A stretch of 64,000 nt of DNA from Haematobia irritans (lineage: Eukaryota; Arthropoda; Insecta; Diptera; Muscidae). How positions within the stretch are numbered: position 1 is the first letter of the stretch; each line of letters opens with the position of its first letter. The stretch lies in the NCBI RefSeq assembly GCF_050003625.1, contig NC_134398.1:106610026-106674025 (forward strand). Direction: 5' to 3'. The position numbers and the translations under genes are program-made. Below are positions 1-12,593 of the stretch, in pieces. A model generated the notes under the pieces. That model saw only the letters and a list, made by a program, of their open reading frames with translations. It made no database searches and was not told where the DNA came from.

Positions 1-392
1 CTATAACAGCTACGTAGCCCAGTGGATAGTGTGTTGGCTTACAAACTGTATGGTCCTCGGTTCGATTCTCCGTGCAGGCGAAAGGTAAAATTTAAAAAAT
101 TTATAAAAGTGAATAATTTCTTCAACATTATTTGTATTACAGAGAAAGGTGCCAATAACTAAAAAATTTCGTGGAAGTGAAAATTACGAGTATGTTAGGG
201 AATGAGCACAATCGTGTTTGGGAAAAATTCTTCCAAGCATATAATATTTTTGGCTCAAAATGCTTCCAAACATATAATATGTTCACATAAAACAAACATA
301 TTAATGTTTCGGCAGTATGCAATAATATATGTGCTTCCTGCAAAATATGTTTGGAACATATGTTAAAGAAGCGTTTTTTTTTTTGAGGGTGT
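1..392 (+). repeat. tRNA-headed AT-rich interspersed repeat (family X), partial
   Basis: Reverse complement of one end of the 46037-47622 element. It carries a tRNA-like head with an A-box-like TAGCCCAGTGG (15-25) and a B-box-like GGTTCGATTC (59-68). The family terminus ends in GAGGGTGT at 392. The element is cut by the window start. Related pieces lie at 14975-15265, 23400-25430, 28750-29143 and 46037-47622. I see no complete tRNA cloverleaf, so this is a tRNA-derived repeat and not a tRNA gene. Confidence 0.7.
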
Positions 393-1990
<1,598 letters not shown>

Positions 1991-2099
1991 ATATATATAT
2001 AACAGGTTGGCTGATAAGTCCCCGGTCTAACAAAGAAAATCACATTTTTTGGTCAAAACTCGTTTTTATTATTCAACATAGTTCCCTTCAAGAGCGATA

Positions 2100-3415
2100 A
2101 AGGGTGATACGGTCAAAATTTGGTCAAGGGAAAACGCGTGTAAATCGGTGAAATCGTTTATTTAAAATCAAATTAAATTTCTTTTTCAAGTTCAATTAGT
2201 ATAAAATTCAGGAAAAATATTTAGTTAGGCTTTCGCTTTTCCTAATCCGAGTTGCCGAATTGCGCTTGACACCTGCCATCAGATTTTGTACAGCCACCTT
2301 GTCCACCTTCTTCGCCGCAGAAAGCCAGTTTGGCTTGAACTGCTGATCGTCCTTCGCAGTTTTTTGGTCTTCTTTAGGTTCCGCTTCACAATAGCCCAGT
2401 ATTTCTCAATTGGGCGGAGCTCTGGCGTGTTGGGAGGGTTCTTGTCCTTGGGAACCACCTGCACGTTGTTGGCGGCGTACCACTCCATGGCCTTTTTACC
2501 GTAATGGCAAGATGCCAAATTCGGCCAAATCAGTACGGAACAACCGTGTTTCTTCAGGAAAGGCAGCAGACGTTTATTCAAACACTCTTTCACGTAAATT
2601 TCTTGGTTGACAGTTCCGGAAGCTATGAAAATGCTGCTTTTCAAGCCACAGGTACAGATGGCTTGCCAAACCAGATATTTCTTTGCGAACTTTGACAGTT
2701 TTATGTGCTTGAAAATATCTGCTACCTTACCCCTTCCTTTTGCCGTATAAAACTCCTGTCCCGGAAGCTGCTTGTAGTCGGCTTTGACGTAGGTTTCGTC
2801 GTCCAATACCACGCAGTCAAACTTCGTCAGCATCGTCGTGTACAGCCTCCGGGATCGCGCTTTGGCCGTCGTATTTTGTTTATCATCGCGATTTGGAGTC
2901 ACTACCTTCTTGTCGATAGTCCGGCTCGTTTTTTGGCTCGATGCACGGTTGTAGACGATACACCCAGCTTATTTGCGGCATCTCGGAGAGAGAGGTTAAG
3001 GTTTCGCTTAAAACTACCGGCAACTCTCTTTGTCGTCTCAGCGGCTTCCGGTTTTCGATTTCCCCCCGATCCAGACTTCCTGGCTGTCGACAAACGTTCC
3101 CCAAACACTTTAATTACGTTTGTAACGGTTGATTTGACAACTTTTAGCGATTTTGCCAGCTTTGCGTGCGAGTAGCTCGGTTTTTCGCGATGCGGGAGGA
3201 AAATTTTGATACGATGCTCTTCTTGTTGGACGGCATTTTGACAACTGAAGAGTGAATTCCAAAATCAAAATAGGAGCAACATTCTACACACACACACCTT
3301 CAAAATGAGGGGTGTTCAGGTTTATATTGTCATATAAACCTACTTCAAGTTTATATTGACCAAATATAAATATACGTCAAGTTTATATTGACCAAATTTT
3401 GACCGTATCACCCTT
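2100..3415 (-). mobile_element. ITmD37E-type Tc1/mariner transposon nested in the mariner
   Basis: This is a 1316-bp element with inverted termini AAGGGTGATACGGTCAAAAT, flanked by TA at 2098-2099 and 3416-3417. It is inserted in the 3' part of the Himar-like mariner transposase. Removing it and one TA rejoins the mariner sequence GAGCGATA-CAACGATT. It encodes a DD37E transposase on the minus strand. Subterminal repeats (AAGTTTATATTGACCAAAT, twice near 3340-3400) may be transposase-binding sites; that is inference. Confidence 0.92.
2279..3234 (-). pseudogene. ITmD37E transposase, frameshifted and with a mutated catalytic Asp
   Basis: Transposase that would cut its own TIRs and insert at TA. 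The N-terminal part (about 3234-2902) contains two helix-turn-helix-like stretches (SLRDAANKLGVSSTTVHRAKK). A frameshift at about 2902 separates it from the catalytic part (2902-2279). The first Asp lies in LDDETYV. The second position reads WPNLASCH, where relatives have WPDLASCH, so the Asp is replaced by Asn (codon AAT). The third is the Glu of ELRPIEKYW, 37 residues after the Asn, hence D37E. The C-terminus after KKTKK is shifted again. The copy is inactive on both grounds. Confidence 0.88.
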
Positions 3416-4242
3416 TACAACGATTATAACGACCTTCCAATTTTTTGATACCATTTTGGTAGTACTCCTTCGGTTTTGCCTCAAAATAGACCTCAGTTTC
3501 GGCGATCACCTCTTCATTGCAGCCAAATTTTTTCCCTGCGAGCATCCTTTTGAGGTCTGAGAACAAGAAAAAGTCGCTGGGGGCCAGATCTGGAGAATAC
3601 GGTGGGTGGGGAAGCAATTCGAAGCCCAATTCATGAATTTTTGCCATCGTTCTCAATGACTTGTGGCACAGTGCGTTGTCTTGGTGGAACAACACTTTTT
3701 TCTTCGTCATATGGGGCCGTTTTGCCGCGATTTCGACCTTCAAACGCTCCAATAACGCCATATAATAGTCACTGTTAATGGTTTTTTCCTTCTCAAGGAG
3801 TGTAGTGATGGAGCCATGTTTCATCCATTGTCACATATCGGCGGAAAAACTCGGGTGTATTACGAGTTAACAGCTGCAAACACAGCTCAGAATCATCAAC
3901 ACGTTGTTGTTTTTGGTCAAATGTGAGCTCGCGCGGCACCCATTTTGCACATAGCTTCCGCATATCCAAATATTGATTAATGATATGACCAACACGTTCC
4001 TTTGATATCTTTAAGGCCTCTGCTATCTCGATCAACTTCATTTTACGGTCATTCAAAATCATTTTGTGGATTTTTTTGATGTCTTCGTCGGTAACCACCT
4101 CTTTCGGGCGTTCACTGCGTTCACCCTCCTCAGTGCTCCCTGGGGCAGAGTTAATATAATGCTTGTCGGGTGTAAATTCATTATCAAGCCAAGTTTTTGC
4201 TTCCACCGTATGTTTTCCCTTCAGAAGACAGTATTTTATCAA
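3416..4242 (-). pseudogene. mariner (irritans subfamily) transposase, broken
   Basis: Cut-and-paste transposase of the mariner family, in two blocks. Block 4242-3793 holds the N-terminal helix-turn-helix region and the MDETWL motif with the first catalytic Asp. Block 3824-3408 holds HQDNALCH (second Asp) and YSPDLAPSDFF (third Asp), the DD34D pattern, so all three catalytic residues survive. Three breaks are visible. No normal start codon precedes the open frame. A stretch between LDNEF and STEEGER is replaced by unrelated filler. About 45 residues between HHYTP and LEKEKT are deleted with a frame change. The C-terminus is cut by the ITmD37E insertion. The protein cannot be functional. Confidence 0.9.
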
Positions 4243-4466
4243 AACACAAAATTCCTTTTTTTCACAATAACAAAAGTTGCTTCACAAAAGACGCTCTATC
4301 TCACAAACTAATTGACTTACAGACGTCAAATTTTGACACGAATCATTTGTAGGTTGGTACTATATAAAAATAATATGCATTTAATACTAGCGACGCCATC
4401 TATGTGTCAGACCGGGGACTTATCAGCCAACCTGTTATATATTAAAATATTATACATAATTTACAC

Positions 4467-4478
4467 TTGCCAGTATAG
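4467..4478. repeat. Target-site duplication of SINE, left copy
   Basis: The 12-bp TTGCCAGTATAG is repeated exactly at 9422-9433. The two copies bracket a SINE that is itself split by a LINE. The last base or two may belong to the SINE tail. Confidence 0.85.
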
Positions 4479-4776
4479 GTTAGGTTGCAGCCCGATGTAT
4501 CAGGCTCACTTAGACTATTCAGTCCATTGTGATACCACATTGGTGAACTTCTCTCTTATCCCTAAGTGCTGGCCGATTCCATGTTAAGCTCAATGACAAG
4601 GGACCTCCTTTTTATAGCCGAGTCCGAACGGCGTTCCAAATTGCAGTTAAACCACTTGAAGAAGCTTTGAAACCCTCAGAAATGTCACCAGCATTACTGA
4701 GGTTGGATAATCCACCGCTGAAAAACTTTTTTGGTGTTCGGTCGAAGCATGAATCGAACCCACGACCTTGTGTATG
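4479..4776 (-). mobile_element. tRNA-derived SINE, 3' portion (continues at 9392-9421)
   Basis: Minus-strand SINE of the same family as 40466-40802. On the plus strand it runs from a GGTTAGG-type tail through the shared LINE-like 3' end (AGGCTCACTTAGACTATTCA) and the SINE body, to the B-box region (GAATCGAACC). It is interrupted at 4776 by LINE copy 1. The tRNA-like 5' head resumes at 9392. Confidence 0.9.
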
Positions 4777-4917
4777 GTTAGGTTAGGTTAGGTTAAAGTG
4801 GCAGCCCGATTAAATTTCAGGCTCACTTAGACTATTCAGTCCATTGTGATACCACATTTAACTAAAAGTACCTATTACATATGGGCACTTCTAGTCTTAA
4901 CCACTGAACCTTCTCTA

Positions 4918-7900
4918 TTATTTACTTTTGTGGAACCAACCAGATTGCTCCAAAAACATTAACAAACTGCTTAAGTTAACGTCTAATCTAAAGCTATATG
5001 CTCCTAAAATTCGCTTACGCCTTACACAAAAAGCAGGACACTCACACAAGAGGTGTTTAATTGATTCCTTTTCCTCCACGTCATGACAGCTTATACAATA
5101 GTCATTATACTTCGCACCTATAGTTTTTGCAAATTCGCCTATCAGGCAGCGACCCGTTATAGCAGATATTAGGAGTGCTATCTGACGCCTTGAGAACACT
5201 AGCATATCTAGTGTGCGGTATAAGTTTAAATGGGGCCATATTTGCTTGGTGTCGTTACAACCCTTGCATTTTTCCCATCGAATATTGGCCATCATAACAG
5301 CCTTCTCACGCAGTAAGAGCTTGCAGGTGGCCAGAGGCATACCAACAGATTCTAGTTCCCCTGGCATATGTAAGGTAGTTCCTAGCCTTGCTAACACATC
5401 TGCTTCACAGTTCCCCGGTATGTTCCTATGACCAGGCACCCATATTAGGTGAATATTGTACTGCTCAGCCATCTCGTTGAGAGATTTGCGGCAGTCTATG
5501 GCCGTTTTTGAGTTAAGGAACACAGAGTCCAAGGATTTTATTGCAGGTTGACTGTCTGAGTATATATTAATGCCAATATTTGTTGGAACATTACTTCTCA
5601 GCCAATTCACCACCTCTCTTATTGCCAATATTTCAGCCTGAAAAACACTACAGTGATTAGGTAATCTTTTCGCTATTCGAATTTCCAGATCTTTAGAATA
5701 TACTCCGAAACCCACTTGGCCATCCAATTTGGAGCCATCAGTGTAGAAATCTATATATCTTTTATTCCCCGGGGTCCGTGTACACCACGCCTCACTGTTG
5801 GGAATTAGAGTCTCAAACTTGTTATCGAAAAGTGGATTCGCCAAAGTGTAATCCACTACTTTAGGCACATCTGGCATTATTTTGAGGACCGAACTGTGAC
5901 CGTAACTTTTTTCCGACCACAGCGATAGCTCGCGCAACCGCACAGCCGTTGTTGCAGCTGACTGTTTGGCCAAAATGTCTAAAGGCAATAGATGCAGTAT
6001 GACATTAAGGGAGTTTGTTCCTGTCTTGCTGAATGCACCTGAGATACACAAGCACGCCATACGCTGAACTTTGTCTAAACTTGTCGGCTGGTGAAGTGCC
6101 GGCCACCAGACTACAACACCATATAGCATTATAGGTCTAACCACTGCCGTGTATAGCCAATGTACAATTTTTGGTTTTAGTCCCCACTTTTTCCCTATTG
6201 CCTTTTTGCACGAGTATAAAGCTACCGTTGCTTTCCTCGCCCTTTCTTCAATATTAAGCCTAAAATTCAGCTTCCTGTCCAAAATAACGCCAAGGTATTT
6301 TGCACACTCACCAAAGGGAATTTCAGTACCCCCTAAGGAAATAGGCCTAACCGTGGGAGTTTTGCGATCTTTGCAGTACATGACTATTTCTGTCTTTGCT
6401 GGATTTACACCAAGACCATTGTCTTTCGCCCATTTCTCAGTCATCCGGAGAGCTCTCTGTATAATATCTCTGATTGTGGATGGGAATTTTCCCCTGACTG
6501 CTAGCGCCACATCATCTGCGTATGCCACTACTTTTATCCTTTCTTTTTCTAGAGAAACCAAAAGGTTGTTTATAGCAACATTCCAAAGAAGAGGTGATAG
6601 AACTCCTCCTTGGGGAGTGCCTCTGTTCACATACCTTTGTATGTTTGCTTGCCCTAGTGTGGTTGAAATACGTCTCTTCATTAGAAGTTCGTCTAACAGC
6701 CTAAGTATACCTGGATCAACATTCAGAGTTTTAAGTCCATTTAATATCGAGCTCGGATGGACATTATTGAACGCCCCTTCGATGTCTAGAAACGCCACGA
6801 TTGTGTATTCTTAGACAGATAGTGAGCTTTCAATAAAGCTGACCAGTTCATGCAATGCGGTCTCAGTAGACCTGCCCTTCGAGTATGCATGCTGTCGTTT
6901 CGAGAGCAAACCTGAATCCACGCTAGTTCTAAGATACATGTCTATCATCCTCTCCAGGGTCTTAAGTAGGAATGAGGATAAGCTGATTGGTCGGAAATCC
7001 TTCGCACTCGAGTGAGAGGCTTTTCCTGCTTTAGGTATGAAGACGACTTTTGTTTCCCTCCACTTTTCTGGAATATATGCTAAGTTTACACATTGTTTAT
7101 ATATCACCGTCAACCAGGGGATAATTCTTTCAGCCACTGCCTGTAACTCCGCCGGAGTAATTCCATCAGGTCCGGGGGATTTGAATGGTCCAAAGCTATT
7201 TAAAGCCCATTTTATTCTAGATTCCGACACAATTTCCTCGATAGGAAATGATCGCTGAGCCTCTGTTACACCGCCGGAACATGGTTCAACCGTCTGATTT
7301 CCAGGGAAGTGTGTGTCCAAAAGTACCTCCAACGTCTCCTCACTGGACGCTGTCTCCGGCACTTCCGGTATCATCAAATTGAACGATTCCCTATACCTAT
7401 TCCAATCAGCTTTCCTAACATTTGGCGGAAATATGGTCTTTGAAGTACGAACAGCCAATCTGAAACTGATGTAGCGATGATCTGAGAAGCTATGTTCCCT
7501 CAAAACTTGCCACTCAGATATCTTATCATTCAGTTCCGGAGAGGTCAACGTTACGTCCAAAACCTCTTGTCTGTTCCTGGTGACGAAGGTTGGTGCATCT
7601 CCCTTATTGCAAACTACCAGGTTAGTACGCAAAATAAACTCTATTAGCGACTCTCCCCTTGCATTAGTATCACTACTTCCCAAATACTATGATGTGCATT
7701 TGCATCGCATCCCATAATGAGTTTTGTCTTTGTTTTTAGTGACTCCTCAACTAAGGTCTTAACGGCACAGGGTGGCATATCCCTATCATGTCCCATGTAG
7801 ACCGAAGATACCCAATATTTGCATGTGGATATCTCTAGACTGGCTACGACAGTGTCTGCATTGCTCAATGAAGGAAGCAGAAACAAGTTTAGTTCGTTTT

Positions 7901-8120
7901 TAGCAATTATACATGCTCGATTTATATCGTTACCGGTATTATGCAAAAGTTTGAAACCCGGAGTGCTTAATTCACAGATCTTGTTCTTATATATGTATGG
8001 TTCTTGAATAAGAACTATATCTATGTCTCCTTTCATCAGGAGAACTTTTAAGGCAGCACAAGCGGCCTTACAATGGTGAAGATTTATCTGGAGGAACCGT
8101 AGAACCATCCAAATTTTCAA
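4918..8120 (-). pseudogene. LINE copy 1 ORF2 (endonuclease-RT-RNase H), broken
   Basis: Three open blocks make up the polyprotein. 8120-7644 is the apurinic-type endonuclease start (FLQINLHHCKAA, IVLIQEPYIY). A one-C deletion near 7681 shifts the frame inside GCDANAHHSIWG. 7683-6811 is the rest of the endonuclease and the RT start, with an in-frame loss of about 320 bp between MIPEVPET and SSEETLEVL. It ends at a TAA that replaces AAA in SVKEYTIV. 6798-4918 is open for 626 residues: RT palm FLDIEGAF, GTPQGGVLSPLLWN and YADDVAL; RNase H DFYTDGSK, FQAEILAI and YSDSQPA; then VPGHRNIPG and a C-terminal zinc motif CISCHDVEEKESIKHLLC. Confidence 0.93.
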
Positions 8121-9275
8121 CCACCGTCACATCAGCCGCTTCAATTGAGTCATCAAGGGCTTCCTCTTCACAGATCTCGGTGACTCTCGCAACAATCCGC
8201 GGTTCAGCTTTGGTGAGGCTTGAGCCTGTAGAAACTTCCCGCATATGATTTTCGCCATAGTCTGCAGGTTTTATGTCTCCTTCGGCTTCGCTAGGAGACT
8301 TTTTCACTGCTGACTCTACCGGAGGCTTGTCCGTTTCGGTATCCTTTGGCTGATCGCTTTTGTATACCTTCATATGGATATCATGAAAGCCATAACTTAC
8401 GCGTCCTTGGGTCTGGGCTAGATGTGGCAGCGACTCTATGTTTAATATAAACACCGCATGTCGTCTTGGTCCATCCACCTCATCCAAACGACCAACCTTC
8501 CAATCGGCGGTTGGAAGATCTGGGTTACATTCTTTTAGTCTCTCTAGTATTGACTCAGGATCAGGAGGGTTTGCCGGTATCCATGCATGTGCTCTAGGTT
8601 TAGCCGGTATGTCTTTTTTATCGACTAACTCCAAAGCGGCTCCTTCCCAAACTTCACCAATTAGCATCAATGCAGCTTTAAAGCAATCCATAGACCTCTG
8701 GTCTGCAAAAGCTATTAACTTATATCGTCCTTGATACCATCCAGCATCTTGCCGTCGAGGACTTGGTCCGGGAAACTTTTTTCGCACCTCTGAGTAGACA
8801 CCAGACATCGCGTTCTCAATTTCCCCCCATTTTTGCCTTGGAATCATACCGTCCAATGCTCCTTTATTAATAATAGCCATCACAAGGCTGTCTTTTGCAA
8901 CTGAGGCAAACGATCTTTGATCCCGTTTAGAGGATGGTAGCTCATCCGGTGATCGTTCCCTTTTTCCAGCTTCAAGAATTCCTTGAGCCCATTTTAAGGA
9001 ATCGCTTTGCTTAGCCGACAACGTGCTTGGGTCGACTGATCCTAATTTCTTTAGGATAAACAAAGCATTTCTTCGTTCCTTGAATCTCTTTCGAGAGGGA
9101 TTGCCTCCTTTTGATGTCGTCACCTTAGAAAAGGTTCGACTTGCCAAAGTGTCACCGCCAGTCGACTAATTGGGCCTGACTCTTGGTCACTGCCCAAATT
9201 TATAACTTCAGTCGTTACCCGTCCACTGGGCCCTGAAGTTAGCAACCCAGTGGATGACTTTGAATTTCGCTGCAT
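8068..9275 (-). pseudogene. LINE copy 1 ORF1 (RNA-binding/gag-like, DUF4780-like)
   Basis: The protein would coat the LINE RNA. The native start lies at 9275 (MQRNSKSS...). A 16-nt deletion between two GTCGAC repeats near 9165 shifts the frame in the N-terminus. From 9147 (MASRTFSK) 359 residues are open and nearly identical to copy 3. No CCHC knuckle is present, which is unusual for an I-group ORF1. The block from GRYKLIAFADQ to YGFHDIHMKVYK, with the AWIPANPPDPESILERL core, resembles DUF4780-type domains of insect retroelement proteins. That domain call is from memory and tentative. Confidence 0.8.
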
Positions 9276-9306
9276 GGTGGTTTATTATTTCCACCACACG
9301 TGAAAT

Positions 9307-9328
9307 TCGTAATAAGTACTTATTACGA
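9307..9328. promoter_or_regulatory. 22-bp perfect palindrome in LINE 5' UTR (copy 1)
   Basis: A perfect inverted repeat centred on AAGTACTT between the LINE 5' end and the ORF1 start. It is conserved in copy 3 (39388-39409). A role in the internal promoter or in RNA structure is possible but unproven. Confidence 0.6.
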
Positions 9329-9391
9329 TGAAATCCTCCGCTATTAGAAAACACGTCCGTTCAGTTCGACGGTTGATATTAATTGTGTATG

Positions 9392-9421
9392 CAAGGCGGG
9401 CATGCTAACCATTGCACCACG
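9392..9421 (-). mobile_element. SINE 5' (tRNA-like) head, displaced by LINE copy 1
   Basis: Plus-strand GCAAGGCGGGCATGCTAACC followed by ATTGCACCACG is the reverse complement of the tRNA-like A-box region seen at 40470-40500. It is the other half of the SINE at 4479-4776 and is followed by the right SINE duplication at 9422-9433. Confidence 0.88.
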
Positions 9422-9433
9422 TTGCCAGTATAG

Positions 9434-9760
9434 CATTTAGTATTTAAGGCGAGTATTAAGTTCGAGTTTAGCCCCTAAAATCGCCATTTTCACAATTACT
9501 TTTCTCACATAATCCTCGTTAAAGAATATAAACTTTATAAAAACTTGCTTTGGGCTATTCCCCATCAAGTTAAATTAAAATTTGCATCAAAGACGTATAA
9601 TATTATACTTTTCTTTCTGATTTATTTTTGATTTTTGCAACTAAACTCGTCCCCACACGTCTGATTTATCTGCTTAATTTTACAATACCATATGTTTTGA
9701 TTAGTTGGAATTTTATCTATCGGATAAGGTAAAATATATTCCAAATTTACGCGGACGAAA
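9434..9760. repeat. Diverged piece of family X interior
   Basis: The stretch TTAAGGCGAGTATTAAG and following resembles the family X interior near 25280 and 47010 (AAGGCCGGTATTAAGTTGGC), at low identity. Nothing coding was seen. Confidence 0.4.
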
Positions 9761-9764
9761 AAGA

Positions 9765-10200
9765 CTGTTTTTCATATGTTTGGGTGTAAAAATTATATGT
9801 TTGGAACTCACATTTTTTTAGCACAATAACATATTTTTAAGTGCAAGCATATAATGTTCATGAACTAGCATAACATGTTTGGGACATATATGTTAATATG
9901 TTAGAACATATTATGTTTGGGACATAAAATGTTTATAAATATAATATGCTTGGATGCAAACATATATTAATTTAGAAATAGCCTATAAACATACATGTGT
10001 TTAGAAAGAGAGACCTGGAGGGTATGCTGCAAGTAAAATAATGGAAGTAACCAATTGGCGCCTTAAAAATGTATAAACAAAAAAAAATCATAAAAATTTT
10101 TTTCTACCAGTGTATTTTGTTTGGACCAATCCAGAAAATGTGTATGCTTGAAGCAAAATGTGTTTGGGGCATATGTTACAGAAGCGATTTTTTTGAGGGC
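9765..10200 (-). repeat. AT-rich interspersed repeat (family X, short type)
   Basis: Contains repeated ACATATTATGTTTGGGACAT-like motifs and the family terminus CGATTTTTTTGAGGG near 10180-10197. It resembles the reverse complement of 25712-26274. No coding capacity. Confidence 0.6.
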
Positions 10201-10259
10201 GCACGAGGAATCTATAAAAAATCATATACACCCGACAAGCATTATATTAACTACTTTTT

Positions 10260-11760
10260 ATTCTACTTTATCTAAAATTTTCAGTGCAAGGAAAAATAAT
10301 CCAACTTATAATAAAAGAGGAACAAGCTGTAGGTAGCCATCAAGCGAATCGGTAGTGTGGTTAAGTTAATTTTTACTACAAAAATTTTTCTTAGTAAAAT
10401 ATTCACATTTCGTAGTAAGATTTTTATTTTGTCTATATATATTTATAATACAATCAACGATGCATTAACTATTGTTTTGGAAATTTATTTAAGGGAAATC
10501 CTTTCCATTCCGTAGTTAGTGAACTAACAATATTTACTAAAATTTTACAAGTTTTCCTTTAACTATATTATAGAAAATTTTTTTAACTATGTGGAAGTTA
10601 AAATGGGCATTAAATTAACAACACTTGTTTCTGTGCGGGCTCAATTTACAAAGGACGACAACTAAAATTAAATCTCTCATTATTTTCTGGCATTATTTTT
10701 TTGGGTTGATTATAATAAGAAAAAATCAAATTCGGGTATAATTGTCTAGAAATATCTTCACTTTTAAGGCAAAGAAAAATTGCAGGAAGGAGTTTCGGTC
10801 ATGTATTATTTTTTTATGCAAATGTTTATTAAGTTTCTTAGATTGTAGTTTATGCGTGATGTTAACTTGCAATCATAAAAAATTCTGGTAATTTTGAAAA
10901 AAGGACAATTTTTTCAAAACTTGGTATTAATTTTAAAAAATTCAACATTTTAGCAGAATTTCATTGTGGTGATTGAAAATTGACAAATATAGCAAAATCA
11001 AAGACAGAAACTCAAATATACAATTTTTTGTTGTTTGTCCTTAAATACCAGTAAAACGGTCAGTCATCTAGGCTCTTACCTTAAAAAAAAATCTCGGATC
11101 TAAGCCTACGAAATTTTACCCTCTCTGAGTAATCAGATACTTTTTTTCACTTTGTATGGGAGGTACGTTAAGGATGGACCTGATCGAAAGCAAACTTCCC
11201 ACATTCCTTCGTTTTAACCAACAAGTCCCCTCACAAATCGCGATGCTCCCTAGGATGATTTCGATGATCGAAAAAAGGGGCACAATTATTTTTGAAAAGT
11301 GGCACATTCTTTTTATTAACTTATACAAAAAAAACTTAAGAAATAAATACTGCTATGAGGTCAAGTTAAAATATATTTTGCGAATTCATACAAATTGGTG
11401 AACAAATCCTATTTAAAATTATTTTTTAAGCGTCTATAAAATAATCAGGCCTTTCAATTATATCTTTAAATTTATTTACGATATCAAAATAATTTATATC
11501 ATCATTGGTTTTTAAGTAATGCGGAGCCCCCTTTTCTTCAGTTTTTTGTCATTTATGTCAATTCATGGTAAAATTTGTCCACAACTTTCGGATTGTGATG
11601 TCGTTTTGTGACCTATCTATATTGTTTTAATGTTTTTAATATACAAAGAATTTTTATAGTCGATATCTGCTAAATCACGTTTTTACAAACTTTCTTACAA
11701 AATTTATGTATATTTGTAATAGAATATTTTTGTTAAATATAATTAATAAACAATTTAAGG
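10260..11760. other. AT-rich non-coding stretch
   Basis: I see no gene, RNA or clear repeat termini. The motif AAAAGTGGCACA near 11295 recurs at 12448-12580. Confidence 0.5.
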
Positions 11761-11761
11761 T

Positions 11762-11935
11762 AAGCACTATGTTCGATTTTCGAGTTGAAATTTTCGCGGT
11801 TACTTTACTAAAACAGTTCAATATAAAGCAGATAAATTAACTCAATAACTCAATCATTTATAATTTTGATTATTTCAGGAAAAGTAATCGCGAAAATAAA
11901 GTGATTTTCAACTCGAAAACCGAACATAGTACTCA
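11762..11935. repeat. Snap-back (hairpin) repeat, about 175 bp
   Basis: The left arm from 11766 (CACTATGTTCGATTTTCGAG) is the near-perfect reverse complement of the right arm ending near 11933 (CTCGAAAACCGAACATAGTA). The arms are about 50 bp with a loop of about 70 bp. This is typical of a small MITE. Confidence 0.7.
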
Positions 11936-12447
11936 CGTTTAGGAGGATTCGCTTTGGAATGTTTTGTTAACGGTATTCATACTTTTGATAATATAAACTA
12001 AAAATTTAAGATAAATCTTTGGTATTTGAAAGTGCATTTTGGATCTTTAACATATACTTTCTCTAATTTCTTAGGACATTTCTTCCAATTTTTCTCTAAT
12101 GAGGTAATGCTTCAATACTGTCCACTGTTCCAGCATTCATTTTGAGGAATATAGTAGAATGGGAACAATCTGTCCAAAGGCGATTGCAATTTTTTCTAAC
12201 TGGGTCCTTATGGGATCCATCATCAATTATTTCCTGCGGTCGTAATACAAACCTTAAACATTTTCATATTTATACTGATATTTCATGCCACAATAAATTT
12301 GGCATATTCAAAGTACGGTTTACCAAATAAGTTGAATCGTAACTGTTCACGTAATAAGAATTAATGAGCGAAGGCTGTTGGTGCACAATATTAAATTTTC
12401 TTAATAACACATCTATGGTGATAACTACCCATAATATTTAAACTTTT

Positions 12448-12580
12448 GAAAAAGTGGCACAAATTATTGGAAAAGTGGCACAAAATCGTAAGAAGTATCA
12501 CATTTAGTGGCACAAACAAAAAGTGGCGCAAAAGTGGCACCGCCCAAGAAAAGTGGCAAATTTGCCACTAAAGTGGCACA
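12448..12580. repeat. Degenerate AAGTGGCAC short repeats
   Basis: The core AAGTGGCA(C) or a one-base variant occurs at least seven times in about 130 bp with irregular spacing. No coding role seen. Confidence 0.6.
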
Positions 12581-12593
12581 ACGGTAACGCTGA

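Larger units (their letters stand above)
2002..4435 (-). mobile_element. Himar1-like (irritans subfamily) mariner, interrupted by another transposon
   Basis: The termini are perfect inverted repeats beginning ACAGGTTGGCTGATAAGTCC, which I recognise as the Himar1 terminus. They are flanked by TA duplications at 2000-2001 and 4436-4437. The element encodes a DD34D transposase on the minus strand. An ITmD37E transposon occupies 2100-3415 near its 3' end. Without that insert the element is about 1.12 kb, shorter than the usual ~1.3 kb because of internal deletions. It sits in an (AT)n array, a natural target for TA-inserting elements. Confidence 0.93.
4777..9382 (-). mobile_element. LINE copy 1 (I/R1/LOA-group non-LTR retrotransposon), full length with defects
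   Basis: This is a 4.6-kb non-LTR element inserted in a SINE. It is flanked by the 9-bp duplication TTGTGTATG (4768-4776 and 9383-9391). Order on the minus strand: 5' end CAACCGTCGAACTG at about 9375, short 5' UTR, ORF1, ORF2 (endonuclease, RT, RNase H, C-terminal zinc motif), 3' UTR and a (CCTAA)n tail read as (TTAGG)n on the plus strand. An RNase H domain after the RT places it in the I/R1/LOA group. I favour the LOA clade with moderate certainty. Confidence 0.93.
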
